From assembly GCA_020650975.1 (NCBI GenBank), contig JAIPMN010018987.1:1-50427 (forward strand): a stretch of 50,427 bases of DNA, in the 5' to 3' direction. Below are positions 35,901 through 46,500 of this stretch, piece by piece (the first letter of the stretch is position 1; each line of letters begins with the position of its first letter). A program made the position numbers and the translations under genes. The notes below the pieces were generated by a model, which was not told the DNA's origin, ran no database searches, and was given only the letters and a program-made list of their open reading frames with translations. The stretch is from Apostichopus californicus (Eukaryota > Echinodermata > Holothuroidea > Aspidochirotida > Stichopodidae).

Positions 35901-36646
35901 AGAAACAATCTTATAATGGTTTGGTAAAAACTGTGATGCTACAGTATTGTGTGTGTGTAGTTGTTGTGTATTGGTAACATCTTTAATAAGGAGTGACTGA
36001 CAATAGAATCAGAAAATTGCAATGAATGACATTGACAAACTCTATGCAGAACTCTGTTTTTCTTTCTCTGAGACTACCAATGAAACCCAGGGTTACTCAC
36101 CAATGTCATATTGCTTAATCAAAATATGCAGACCTACAGAATTATTTAAATCATGAAAGCACTCAGAAAACAGGTACCTGATTTGTGCGTTTTTTATTCG
36201 AGTACTCGAATGTTTGGTTGGGTACCCTACTCAGGCCTATACTAAACTGGTGAATTAAGTTGATAAATATGATACCATTTTGTTTGTATGCAGCCCTGGC
36301 CTGGTGGATTTGTACTCATATTCTGGGCATTTTTGGAAATCTAGCATGGATAAAAGTGCAAACTTGGGTACTCATACTCTGGCTTCGAGCCTTGTACTCC
36401 AATGGTATACTCATTCCAATGTGGAATTCAAATGTACTCAGTACTGATTCCTACTAATAGTACTGCAATTCTGCACGACCAGTGAGAATTGCTCTTCTCT
36501 AGTATAGATTTCTTACCTTTTTCCTTTTTCAGTTCCCAACCTATGGGAGGGCGAAGGAGTTTGAAGGTAACTGTCGAACCTTACTTCAGGAACTACAAGG
36601 ACTTAGCGCCGCCCCTACAGAAATACTGAAAAGTGGTGAAGGCTGA
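17916..36646 (+). CDS. TTI1: TELO2-interacting protein 1 (TTI1), complete, 23 coding exons, 1063 aa
   Basis: TTI1 is the large HEAT-type scaffold of the TTT complex (TELO2-TTI1-TTI2), which with HSP90 matures PIKK kinases such as mTOR, ATM and ATR. Exons: 17916-18097 (exon opens at 17898), 18549-18688, 19113-19192, 20520-20637, 21416-21525, 22290-22564, 23690-23898, 24375-24431, 24711-24839, 25753-25866, 26873-27050, 27886-28078, 28441-28526, 29838-29888, 30114-30236, 30975-31017, 31712-31816, 32209-32490, 32869-32974, 34030-34112, 34782-35072, 35633-35755, 36533-36646. All are GT-AG with phase closing at each junction; human TTI1 is about 1089 aa. Family blocks are LKPVCVDLV and LQQYVLLPLRI at the N-terminus, then CSFLPGISMSLCRVI, LNLVQGYLSLLGPK, ICNLLGYYGDIMLLVDHF, LYPLLEKLAADKTV, and KDVLPRL with LKLIGPLCQQLD near the C-terminus. 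An acidic stretch (residues ~780-810) matches the family's linker. Stop TGA is at 36644. The start ATG has A at -3 and G at +4. Confidence 0.96.
18179..18225 (+). mobile_element. Possible transposon end fragment (CAGGGCTTGAATTTAG)
   Basis: A CAGGGCTTGAATTTAG word in TTI1 intron 1 resembles terminal repeats of hAT-type MITEs common in invertebrate genomes. I could not pair it with an inverted partner nearby. Confidence 0.25.
19589..20296. repeat. Degenerate minisatellite of ACTAGACTACACTACAGTAG-type units (~700 bp)
   Basis: About 700 bp is built almost entirely from CTAGACTACAC and TACAGTAGA words, with higher-order blocks such as CACTTCAGTTCAGTTCAATAG repeated several times. It ends about 220 bp before the TTI1 exon at 20520 and is entirely intronic. 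Confidence 0.95.
22893..22912. repeat. Perfect short hairpin GGGTTGTCC / GGACAACCC
   Basis: Nine-base arms are separated by three bases in a TTI1 intron. The surrounding 22.63-22.93 kb has related TTGTCC words and looks like decayed repeat DNA. Confidence 0.6.
23041..23100 (-). mobile_element. U2-like repeat family, fragment A
   Basis: The minus strand reads ATTATGTGTAGTATCTCTTC followed by CCTTTCG, matching the heads of the copies at 23315 and 37957. Only the head region is clear. Confidence 0.5.
23315..23475 (-). mobile_element. U2-like repeat family, copy B
   Basis: About 160 bp aligns with the copy at 37957. Shared words on the plus strand are CTGGGCAGGAAAACCAGACA, CCCAGTC, GTGACTGTGT, AAAGGGGAACA and ACTACACATGATCT. 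The head (minus strand GATCATGTGTAGT) resembles U2 snRNA. A tail fragment (GAGCCTGGACATGAAAAACC, ~23567-23595) shows a further partial copy. It is in the TTI1 intron before exon 23690. Confidence 0.6.
23963..24164 (+). mobile_element. MITE family A, copy 2 (reference copy, 202 bp)
   Basis: CCAGTTGGGACAATTT and its inverse AAATTGTCCCAACTGG-type end bound 202 bp with no open frame. The interior includes TGTCCCGCTTCAGAGCACTC and GAGCAGTATGAATATCATGG, shared with copies 1 and 3. It lies 64 bp after the TTI1 exon ending at 23898. Confidence 0.8.
25353..25548 (+). mobile_element. hAT-like MITE with 8-bp target duplication
   Basis: The left end CAGGGGTTCATAA and the inverted right end CAGTGTTTCTCAA form hAT-style terminal repeats. 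The flanking 8-mers ATCTAGAA (25345-25352) and CACTAGAA (25549-25556) agree at 6 of 8 positions, consistent with an aged 8-bp target duplication. The element is 196 bp, has no transposase frame and is intronic in TTI1. Confidence 0.7.
26480..26511. repeat. Hairpin with 11-bp arms (CCTGTTTTTGG / CCAAAAACAGG)
   Basis: The arms are perfect with a 10-base loop in a TTI1 intron. Flanking CTTCCCTGT and ACAGGGAAG also pair, so a wider foldback of about 65 bp is possible. Confidence 0.65.
29364..29725. repeat. Diverged direct repeat pair rich in ATATTCAT
   Basis: Two segments (about 29364-29477 and 29588-29725) share the order ACATCTA..., ATATTCATT, CATATTCATC, CAGGTA, GATAT/CATCAA. They are AT-rich and intronic, and lie upstream of TTI1 exon 29838. 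Confidence 0.45.
31470..31538 (+). mobile_element. tRNA-like SINE head
   Basis: TATAGCTCAGTTGATGGAGT (A box) and TTCCTGGTGCAAATTCC (weak B box) flank GGGGACTGTAACCCC. The anticodon arm pairs, but position 33 is not T in the best fold and the acceptor stem is absent, so a SINE or tRNA pseudogene is preferred to a tRNA gene. Confidence 0.45.
32209..32214 (+). other. TTI1: NAGNAG tandem acceptor at a TTI1 exon
   Basis: The exon begins after CCCTCAG and its first codon is CAG, making CAGCAG. Splicing at either AG would include or drop one glutamine with no frame change. Confidence 0.6.
34557..34640. repeat. Tandem duplication with 51-bp offset
   Basis: TTGATGATAGAATTTATATC plus ATTAATGCTACTAA occurs twice in a TTI1 intron, starting at 34557 and 34608. 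Confidence 0.85.
35285..35520 (+). mobile_element. tRNA-derived SINE with perfect 8-bp target duplication
   Basis: TACTTACT flanks the element on both sides (35277-35284 and 35521-35528). The head contains a duplicated CAGTGGTTAA word and a strong B box (GAGTTCGAGTCACTC). The body has GACTTCGGTCAGCTTGTGG and a hairpin CTGCTTGCAG, and the tail ends in TACATACA. The total is 236 bp in a TTI1 intron. The element postdates the local exon-edge duplication, because it splits one copy. Confidence 0.85.
35549..35632 (+). other. TTI1: Possible in-frame alternative 5' extension of a TTI1 exon (28 codons)
   Basis: If the duplicated acceptor at 35547-35548 is used, 84 nt would be added ahead of exon 35633-35755. 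The frame is open and in phase with the exon; the added peptide is hydrophobic in its middle (IVIMFFLQ). Usage is unknown. Confidence 0.4.
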
Positions 36647-37200
36647 TTGGACCTGGAATCTCAAGAAACACTGGACAAAAAAAAGCAACCAGGAATTTGA
36701 CGATGGTGAAGTTGGAGCAAACATTCAATCATGAAGCTATTCGTCTGTGCATGTAGGATCCATCCCTGTTTCCCCAAGCCCGGGGATGAACGACATCAAA
36801 TTTACAAGAGAAGCACCTACCGAAGGGATCCATGTTGAAGGCGGAGGATGGGGAGGGAGGAAAGGTGTAATGATGGTCTTTAACCAAAGGACTCTCACAC
36901 ACAGCTGAAAGGTTGGGTATGAGGGGAGGGGGGGAGTGGGGAGGAGGGTGGAAGGAGGCAGGATGTGACACTCCTCATGGCTATGCTATCGTACCCTGAG
37001 AAATCCTGTTTCCACAGGATTGACTAGCGGTGATGGTTGTAATGGTAGAGGACACTAACACAATACACACCGCTAGGAGGACATTTGTGTGTCTTGTTGT
37101 CTTTGTTGTGTCTCTTGCATAAACTACATATGCGATTCTTGTATTCTTGACCAGGTAGAAACCTTGGCTCAATAAAATATTCATGTTGCTAATGCTCTCA
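36647..37200 (+). other. TTI1: TTI1 3' UTR with poly(A) signal
   Basis: The first canonical AATAAA after the stop is at 37171-37176. Two more (37494-37499 and 37506-37511) allow a longer form. The UTR includes a G-run tract at about 36915-36958. The end point is approximate. Confidence 0.5.
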
Positions 37201-37956
37201 AACGCTTGTTTTAATATTCGTGGGAGTAGGTTGTTCACCAACTCATGGGATTTTCCTGATGAAGTGTAGGATGTGATTATGAGGAGGGATACTGCTAATA
37301 TGGAAGGGTATTCATAATGGCAGTGGGGGGGGGGGTGGAAGGGGTGTTCTGATTGTCCCCTAATGGTCTAAAGTTCTCGCAAGACATAAAATTAAAATAA
37401 AACAATGGAAAATTGAAAGAATCATCAAATACTGCCGACTCTAATGTATTCTCTGGTTTGAATCTCCAAAAGCATAAACAATTAACCTTTACCAAATAAA
37501 TGTAAAATAAAGCTGGCCAAAAAACAAGATAATCCCAAAAGCCTTATTGGAGCTCTGCTGGCAACCTTTCAGGATTTAGCGGACATCTTTCAAATGTTTT
37601 TATATTTTTAAAGGGCGAAGGCGCTTACTGTGAACAACTACATTTCTTTAAAGAAAGTCAACACTATGGAATGTTCCAAAAGCTAAGCACGCTGAAAACA
37701 AAAATTGCTAGAAGTTTTCGAACCTGCTTTTCTGGAGATTCTGACGGCTCATGATATTTCCGAATAATTCTAGAATTAGACGAGACAATAGGTTAAAGGT
37801 GATTGAAAAGCTACCGATGCATGACACGAGCATAGCGATTACATCATGGGTGAATCTCATGTTGTCCTGTGGTGTCATGATGACACCTTTGGAACAGAAT
37901 AGTGCAGATTTTAGGCTTGGATGACCAACATGTGAGGTGATACTTTTTAAGAAAAA

Positions 37957-38128
37957 GTCGCCCAGGAACCTGGGCACGAAAACCAAACTACCGAACGACT
38001 GATCCCCTCTCCACCCCAGTCCCCTTGCATCGGGACTGTGACTGTGTGATCATCGTCGGGTGTGCATCACCATTCCCCTCGAAAGGGAACAAGATACTAC
38101 CCATGATCTGAGCCAAAAGGCTAAGGTG
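37957..38128 (-). mobile_element. U2-snRNA-headed repeat, copy C (best head)
   Basis: The minus strand reads TTAGCCTTTTGGCTCAGATC followed by ATGGGTAGTATCTTGTTC. This closely follows the start of U2 snRNA (stem-loop I and the branch-point-pairing GUAGUA region). The sequence then departs from U2 into a body shared with the copy at 23315, ending in a hairpin GCCCAGGTTCCTGGGC. It is not a functional U2 gene, because the rest of U2 is missing. Confidence 0.6.
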
Positions 38129-40957
38129 ATTGAACACACCGTTTCATCCCTTCCCAATGGTACCCGGTATGCACAATGGTGGTACAGGTAAAAATCACTG
38201 GCACATACCTGATCATAAAATATTGAAAAAGTTACCACAAGTGACTGAATCATCCAAGATAACCAACCCACATTATCAAAGGACATCAGTATTGCCTCAA
38301 AAGTTGCTAGAATCCCCCCCCCCCCAAAAAAAAATTGGTGACTTATGTTCAAAGTTCAACAATTATTCTGCAGACAATCTGAATGCATTATGCTCTCACT
38401 GAGAATTTAATTTGTACTCTTGGTTTGACACAACTCAATGGCCTGAAAATAAACTACTAAATAAGACAGTCAGAAACTATGGAAAAGCACTTTCTGAAAT
38501 GTTTTAGCAACTCAACTTTTTTTTTGCAATACTGATGACCTCTGACCTCTTCTAACACACAAATTCTGATTTATTCCAAACATAATATCAAAGCACACAG
38601 AAACACACAATGAAAGGAAGAAAGTATCATCATCAGAAGAACTACTGAGCACCAAAAGTAAACACGAGCAGACAACCACACAACTAAAAATAAGCAAAAA
38701 ATATCTTATCAAAGTTGTCATAAAATGTGAAACATGATAACTTTTGTGAATTTTCTACCACAATTTTTGTTTCAGACAGAAGTAAGTTAGTTAACCCTCT
38801 TAACATGTTAGCAGCATCTTCCTCATTAAAAATAACAAAACAACAACAACAACAACACCATGGCAGATCTTATAAAGAAAAAGACAACCTAATCAGTTGC
38901 ATCGTTTTATAAAACCCGAAGAGCAACGGCGACCTCCAAGTGAAGTTTTTCACTTGAATACACATGGTTACAGAAGTGGGATTTGCATCATTATGGTAAC
39001 AGCATTACATCAGCATTACATGTATACACTTCACATTAAAACTCCAGCTGACTGGCCATATTTGTTTTCTCTTTTTTCTTTTCCTTTCTGGAAGGCAGTG
39101 TTGTTAAAAATATGTATAAATCTATAAAAAAAAATTAGGAATGTCAATTTTCTGACTACTATATAATAATATTTTATATATGTTTTTCTAATTTACATAT
39201 TCAGCGACTCCTAATTTCACCATTTCTTGAAGCATCTCCACAATTGATAAAACAATTAATTAATCAGCCTCTATTGCTGTCACAAACAGTATAGCATGCC
39301 ATATCAAACAAACATAAACAAACCCAGCAATACATGCAATAGAAGAAAAAGAATGTTAGGGCTGATATGACAAGATGGTTTTAGGCCCTTTCTGATGTCA
39401 TTTCTGATCACATGGAAGGAAAGAGCAGGTGATACATCAGAAGATATGTTACTGATAGCTGTGTACGATGCTTGGAAACCTGTTTAATGCACCATCTCAA
39501 AAGTAGGAATGTGAGGGGGGCTGTAAGATCAATTAAGCCAAGCTGCATAGAATGTATTATTTATAAGGACTGCTGGTCTACAGAGATATATAATCTTTAT
39601 TGGTTGATTCAGCCTTGGTACTGAAGATTTTTGCAGCTACTTCTGCAGCTTGGCTTGTTGACAGCATGCTTTACTGGCATATGAAGGGTTCTTACAGTCC
39701 TCAATCCCCTATTATACAACAATACTGATAGGCCCTCCTGTCAGCTTCAGTTACCTCTTTCAATAGTTTTGAGTAGCCTACCACACAACATTAACATCAG
39801 CTAATTTATTTTTGAGTTTTTGCTCATTTGCATGAAACCGATGTTAACTGAAGAAACCAGAGGACAAAATTAAGTTTTGATGTTACAGATCATAACATTA
39901 AGTTTTGTTACTTCGATCACAGGAATTGTGTTAAAACAGTAGTTTTTTCATTGTTCTATTGATAGGTCTTCAACAACAATAGATCTAACATTAAACAATT
40001 AGGTTTGGACCAAGGAATGACTTCTGGTATAGACTTCGACTTTAAAAGGAGCAGTCGAAACGTTTTAAATATTTTATTGATGAAACGTTTTTGATCTAGA
40101 ATTAGGTAGTAGATACTAGGACATTCCCTGCACCTCTTGTTTTGTTGGAACCGTTATGTATCAGCACTTAACGTATGCTAGGAGTCATCCATTCTGTAAA
40201 CCCTTTTGTAAAGAAACTCAAAAGATATTCAAATAAAATGAAAATCATTAAAAAAAAAGCAGTATAAGTTGAAATCATTTGCAAAAATATTTGTTTATGG
40301 CTGTTTTCAGAAAGTGAAGCAAAAAAAAAAAAAAAAGTTGAAATATACCATAATTCAAGTTCCGTATTGCACCACATCTTATCCTTGCTCACTTAAAACT
40401 ATTGCCGAAAGATTTTTAATAATGCAATTATTTTATGTTTACAGCTGAAGTGAGGCACTAATCATTACAGGGCTTTATTTTTTTCTTAAATTTAGTAAAA
40501 GAGGAAAAACAATTTCCTTCAATCTAACCTACGACCTATTTGCAAATCTATGAAATCATTGTCAACGTTCCCTTCTGTAGGGTAAATTACTTAAACTAAT
40601 CCTACTGCACTCTAAAGCTGAATGTTTCCAAATGAGTTGAAATGTAATGTCCTTCTGTACGTGCCAAGCCCTAGATTACATGTCGTCCACGTAATTGGTA
40701 ATCCCACTGTTTAGCTGAATGTTAAACATGGGTATAGCCAAAAAATTTGGCTGATTTTAATACAGTAGGTTTTGTATTTAACCGTTTTATGCCAACTGAC
40801 TACCGTTAAATTAACCATTGAAGATGGTATCACATGATTATGATTATGATTATGGGACACTCAACCCACAATGCACCTGTGGGACACCCACGTTTTGTCA
40901 TTGGAGATGATCAGTGACACCCAACAGCACCCCCTGAGAAGAACCTCATTAGCAATT

Positions 40958-41290
40958 AAGTACCTTGCAAGTACCTTTGCAAATTGAAGCATCTACAAAT
41001 TGTCACAAAAGTATGTATGAAGTACCCAAAGGGGTTTATAAAATACCAAAAAACTGATTTTGAAATACCTTTGAAGAACCTTATAGAAACTATCGAAAGC
41101 TACCTCAAAACTACCTATGAAGTACCTCAATGTACCTATTAAGTACCTCAAATGTACCTATTAAGTACCTCAAATGTACCTTTGAAGTACCCCAAAATAC
41201 CTCTTTTGAAGTACCTCAAAAGTACCTATGAGGTACTGATAATTACCTATAAAATATAACCTCTATATAGTAAAAGCATATGAAGTACCT
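40958..41290. repeat. GTACCT minisatellite
   Basis: About 15 degenerate ~20-bp units contain AAGTACCTCAAATGTACCTA. Confidence 0.9.
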
Positions 41291-42746
41291 GCCCGAAGAT
41301 GCACTCATCTGTTTTGTTGTAAAGTTTCAAAATGAAAAAAACGTTTTCAAAGAATCAAAATGTATCAGGAGCCATGAAAGAGCAACACCTGTTACGCCCC
41401 TGTTACACCCCTACAAGACTTTTGCCTGCTTGGAATTACAACACCATGGATGGGTTGCCAAATTGGTTAAGAATTATAGTCATGTGACCTGACCCTACCC
41501 AGTAATTCAAACTTATTATTCTCGACATTCTCTTCGTGGTCAACACCCTCAACCTTCCCATCCCCCCCCCCACCTCCCCCGACCAAATACCTCTCTACAT
41601 TGCAAGAAAACAGATCATTGCACTGCATTAAATGCATAAAGCTGCAAATTGCATATATCTTGGATGATTATTATTTAATTAAAATACACTTTGACATATT
41701 ATGATAAAATTACAAGCTATATTGTTTTTCCCTCTCTCTCTCTATTGTGATAGTACTGAAATGAAAAAAGTAAAGAAAGCACACCTCTCTTTCTAAGAGC
41801 TACCTAGCTCCAAGTTTAAATCCCACTGAAGCTAGACTAGCCTAGCCTTGTTATTTATTTTCATGGATATTCAATTGAATGATTTATTTCAATGGGATTA
41901 ATCATTTTGTCACTAAATGTTTTGATCCTGCCTTCACGACACCTTCATCACTTAACTACTTTAATCCATCATTCATGATACCTTAGTCATCTCTATACTG
42001 TCACCAACCATGATGGAACACATCCCCCCTACACTGGTTTAATCAACCCTTGAAGGCTGTCACACCTATTTCAGTAAACTGCTTTAATCTGCCATTCACA
42101 ATACCTTTCTCACTATACTGCATTAATGACAACTTTTCTCACTGTACAGGTTTTTAATCTTCTTCTTCAAGGTACACAGTAACTTTCAAACTTTCAAATC
42201 TGCTATTTTATGACACCATTTTGATCTAGACTCCTTTAAATTCTCCTTTACTGTACCCCATTTTCCTACCTCCATCCAAAACGACCCATTGAACATCAAT
42301 CACCAATGACCATCATTCTTCTTAGCATAAGCTTCAAAATTATGAGGAAAAAAAGAAGTTAAGTCCACAGGGCTAGACCAGCTCCATCTAACATGTAAAT
42401 GGCTTTGACTAAAACTGACTGCTTTCTTTTCTATTACCTATATATATATATATTTATTGCCTCGTTCAGTGTGGAAAAACAAACTACATCCTCTACATCT
42501 CTGAGATTAGAATTTTTGGGAAAATGTCTGTAAATGTCTTAATCCCATTTCTTTAGTGATGCTGAGGGGGCAGCTAGATGAAACCTAACCACAACTCACC
42601 AGTAACATATTTTAAAGATGACACTAACGGTCGCATTTTGTGATGAGAGGAGAACAGTAACATCTCCCACAGAGGGGTACAGATAGTTTCTGAATGATGC
42701 ATAACCTTGAATCAGAATTACACAGATGGGATGAGCACTCTATCAC

Positions 42747-42959
42747 CCAGTTAGAACAGTTTCCTAATGCTAATACCACTCCATACTGTCTTTCATGTCC
42801 CGCTTCAAAGCACTCCTACTGACAGTACGAGCAGTATGAATATCCTTTTTCGACCAAAGATAAATGTTAGGAACTGTTCATACTGTCAGTACAAGTGCTT
42901 TGAATCATAATATGGGAGGACAGTATAGAGTGTTATCAGCATAGGGAAACTTCCAACTG
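42747..42959 (+). mobile_element. MITE family A, copy 3 (diverged)
   Basis: It matches copies 1 and 2 internally (CATGTCCCGCTTCAAAGCAC, GAGCAGTATGAATATC, TAGGAACTGTTCATACTGTC). The termini are mutated (CCAGTTAGAACAGTTT and TTCCAACTG). Confidence 0.7.
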
Positions 42960-43550
42960 ACTGATAGATGATGGTGACTGTGTCTATTCATGCACAGAAT
43001 CATGTGACTGACCCAGGAGGACCAAGTAGGGTCAAAATTGAGCAGCAGAAATATATTTCAAAATTTATAAATGGTTCACTGGATAAGGATTCTTCATATG
43101 GTGTTTAATACTCCTTACTTAATATTAACTATGAAATTAGTCTTAGCAAAACTGTGTTTAATACCTCAAGAGAAACCGACAAATTGGTTAATTGGGTGAT
43201 TGTACAGCTGTAAAGTCATAAATATTCATGGCAGTGTCACACCTGGTTATACCTGTTATGTAAATTTGCTATGCCAAACCTAAGTTTAAACTATTCCCTA
43301 TTACTTTTTGTGACTGCATAACATCTTTCAATAATGACAACTAATTTCTTAGTACTACCTGTAAAGTCATACATTTTCAATTATTGTATCCTTTTCGCTT
43401 TTCTAAGTAATTAGCCATGTTAGTTGATCATCTTTGGGCTCATTTTCTTCTTGAAAAAACCCCAAATAACAGCTCCATTCCTTTGAAACATTTTACAGTC
43501 TATTTACGGAATAACTTTGGTTCAACCAACGAGTAGACGAGGTAGACAGA

Positions 43551-46500
43551 TCATTTGCCGCCGTTGGTCTTACTTTGCTTTTCAGAGCTGCCGTTCGCAG
43601 GCAGGCTCTTTCTGAGCCTTTCTCGGGGTTTGAAAGATTTCTGTTGCTCTCGTTCGTTCCAATGCATGCAGGCCATTAGACTGTCGAACCAATCCACGAT
43701 CTGATCCACGCTGCAGACGGACGCTACCGGAAAGACTGAGTTGGTGATTCTTAGGCTGAGGGATTGGAATGAGATAGGGAGGAGGGTGAATAAACTTATA
43801 TAATAATATAAAAATATATAAGAATTTGTAAAGCGTTTTTATCCAGTTAAAAAAAACTGCTCAGAAGCGCTGCAGGAGCAAAGTACCCAAAATGGACACA
43901 ACAGTTATTAAACAAATGGATACGCATTCATGAATAAGAATGTTTTGAGTTCTTTCTGGAAAGTTGACACATGCTGGAGTGTTTTCAGATGTAAGGGGAG
44001 ACTGTTCCAGAGCTGTGGAGCTGATCTAGCAAAGCAACGTTCCCAATAGGTGGAAGTGCGAACAGTACAAACAGATAGCATATGTTGTACGCTTGAACGA
44101 AGCACCCTGCTAGGTCTGTATTCTTGGAGAAGCTCTTGTAGGTAAACTGGGGCTAAACCATTCCCTGCTTTGAACCACAAGGACAAGAATTTTATAATTG
44201 ATTTTGTCTGCAATTTTAATCCAGTGAAGCTCTTTATGAATTGGTGTTATATGTTGGTGTTTTTTCACTTTTGTTACAAGTCTAGCAGCACAGTTCTGAA
44301 CACGTTGAAGCTTATTAAGAAGATGTTAAGGTAATCCAATGAGGAGAGCATTGCAATAGTCAAGATGTGACAGAACACATGACTGCACCAAAGTGGCAGT
44401 TGTTTGGAGTTAATAAACTGTCAAATCATCAAAATGTTCCTGATGTTGTGAAAATAGGACAAGGACAGGAGCCGTTGACAATAAAACATAAGTGGCGGGT
44501 TGATGGACGGTAAAATAAAGCTGCCGGTTACATAAGGCAGAGAGGCTAATGACGGGATAAGCGACAGGCTAAGAGGGGAGACCAAACGGCCGATATATAC
44601 CCAACATTCGGATACAAACGGAAGCCACCCCACCCCCTCCCCACACTGAAAAGAGTACTGTATGTGATTCGAAAGCTGAGGGAAGATATGTGGCGGTTGC
44701 TGGACGGTAAAATAAAGCTGCCGGTTACATAAGGCAGAGAGTCTAATGACGGGATAAGGGACAGGCTACGAGGGGAGACCAAACGGTCGATATATATCCA
44801 CCATTCGGATACAAAAAACAATCGGAGGCCACCCCCCCCCCCTCCCACACACTGAAAAGAGTACTGTATGTTCGAAAAGCTGAGGGAAGGAATAACAGGG
44901 ATCGATCCAATCCTACCGGAAAGATGAGAATGAATCCATACTGAACAAAAGAAGAGGTATCATGGAAACGGGGGGGGGGGGAGGGGGAGGGGGGTGACAG
45001 TTACATAAATGAAATATGCAGAGACGAACCACCAGTAAGTAAGTCTTTGACTGAGGGACTAATTATATTCTTACTTATCAAGACAATGCGATCCATTGCC
45101 AAGGAAGGAAGTATGTTGAACTAATACTACTTACCACCACCCTTTGTGGATTTCTTGCCTATGTTTTCCATCCAGTGAAACCCAAGCTGTGTGCCTTGCA
45201 TCTGGTGACACTGTGACCTATGAAGATGGAGAATGTGATGCTTGAAAATTTAAATCTCACTGAAAAAGCCCAGATATACACTAAGTCCTTACATAGTGTG
45301 TCACATGATAAGTATCGCAATCATTTAGAGAAATAACCATGATACAAAAAACAATTTGCAACTTCTTTGATGCCCATCCGCCAAATAACATATCCTGACT
45401 CCCCCCATCCCCCCCCCAAAAAAATGTTGTGGGTCCATGTTTACAATGGAACGTTTTGTATGTGGCTCGAATAATTACAAGTGACTTGAGCACTTCGACA
45501 TAGCAGATGAAAAATACACACATAAAACTTTCTGATCTATTAGTTCTCATTTATTGTAATATTTTTACATATTTTTGACAGTTGGTACATCTTCGAGTGC
45601 TGCGGCTGGCGGTTCAATTATAAAATTTTCACTGTGGCTCGCGTGATTCATTTTCACCCATTCCTGTGCTTTTAACTGACTACACTCAAGGATTACTGCA
45701 ATAACAACATTAGTTATTCGTCACAGCTCTCTATGTCACCGGTTGCTAGGTTAAAGGGTGTGAAGACTCGCGCAAAAAGAAACGTCTAATGCCGGTAATC
45801 TGACCTAGTTTCGAATGAGGTGTAACAGAAGTGTTAGACACCACCATCGATCCCAATAAATACACACACAGCTTGCTACCGTCGGTAATTAGACACTAGT
45901 GCACAGTCAGTACATGCAGCTACGGTCAATACCCACAACACAGCGTAAATAGCAGCGATGGACATCTCAGGTCCAGCTAAAAGATAACAAGGTATCACGT
46001 TTCATTACTGTCTGCATTTTGTAGGGACACGAACAAAACGTCACTTGCAAGCAACGAAAAGTTGACTTTTTCAAATGGCCGCACACGGTTTGGGGCGAGA
46101 CTTCAAAGCCTTTAATAGCTGTTTCTCGGTAGACTTACCTTGAGTTCAACACCAGCTGGTACTACAATAGGTCTGAAAGACAGGGTATGCGGGCAGATAG
46201 GAGTGATGAGGATGGCTGGGACGTTGGGGTGGATCATGGAGGCACCCGCTGCGGCAGCGTAGGCCGTACTCCCGGTCGGTGTGGATATGATCAGGCCTAT
46301 GAGAGAATTAAGTGACAGAATATCTAGTATTACTTCTTAACAAGACTTTTATGATACAGTATGTCAGGTGACATTGTAACACAGCATTCATTACACAACT
46401 GAAATTTTTTTTTAAAACTTATCACAAAAAAAAAATATCACAAAAAAATAAATCACAAAAAAAGACTTGTTATTCATCATATCTGTCAGTGTGCTTATAT

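Larger units (their letters stand above)
37201..43550. other. Convergent intergenic region and NADK 3' UTR
   Basis: No conserved coding exon was seen on either strand. The stretch holds the U2-like repeat at 37957, C-runs near 38.32 and 41.56 kb, a (CAA)n run near 38.84 kb, a GTACCT minisatellite at 40.96-41.29 kb and a MITE at 42.75 kb. The NADK 3' UTR must occupy part of the right end. Minus-strand AATAAA at 42453-42458 is one candidate signal, but the true end is unknown. Confidence 0.65.

Noticed and set aside
36729..37495. Minus-strand frames of 66-86 codons
   Set aside because: They lie in the TTI1 3' UTR and flank, are low-complexity, and have no splice or family support.
37957..38128. 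U2 snRNA gene
   Set aside because: Only the first ~40 nt resemble U2; the Sm site and 3' stem-loops are absent and the body is shared with another repeat copy.
43908..44213. Stand-alone 101-codon gene
   Set aside because: It is the C-terminal piece of a LINE reverse transcriptase with an upstream stop and frameshift.
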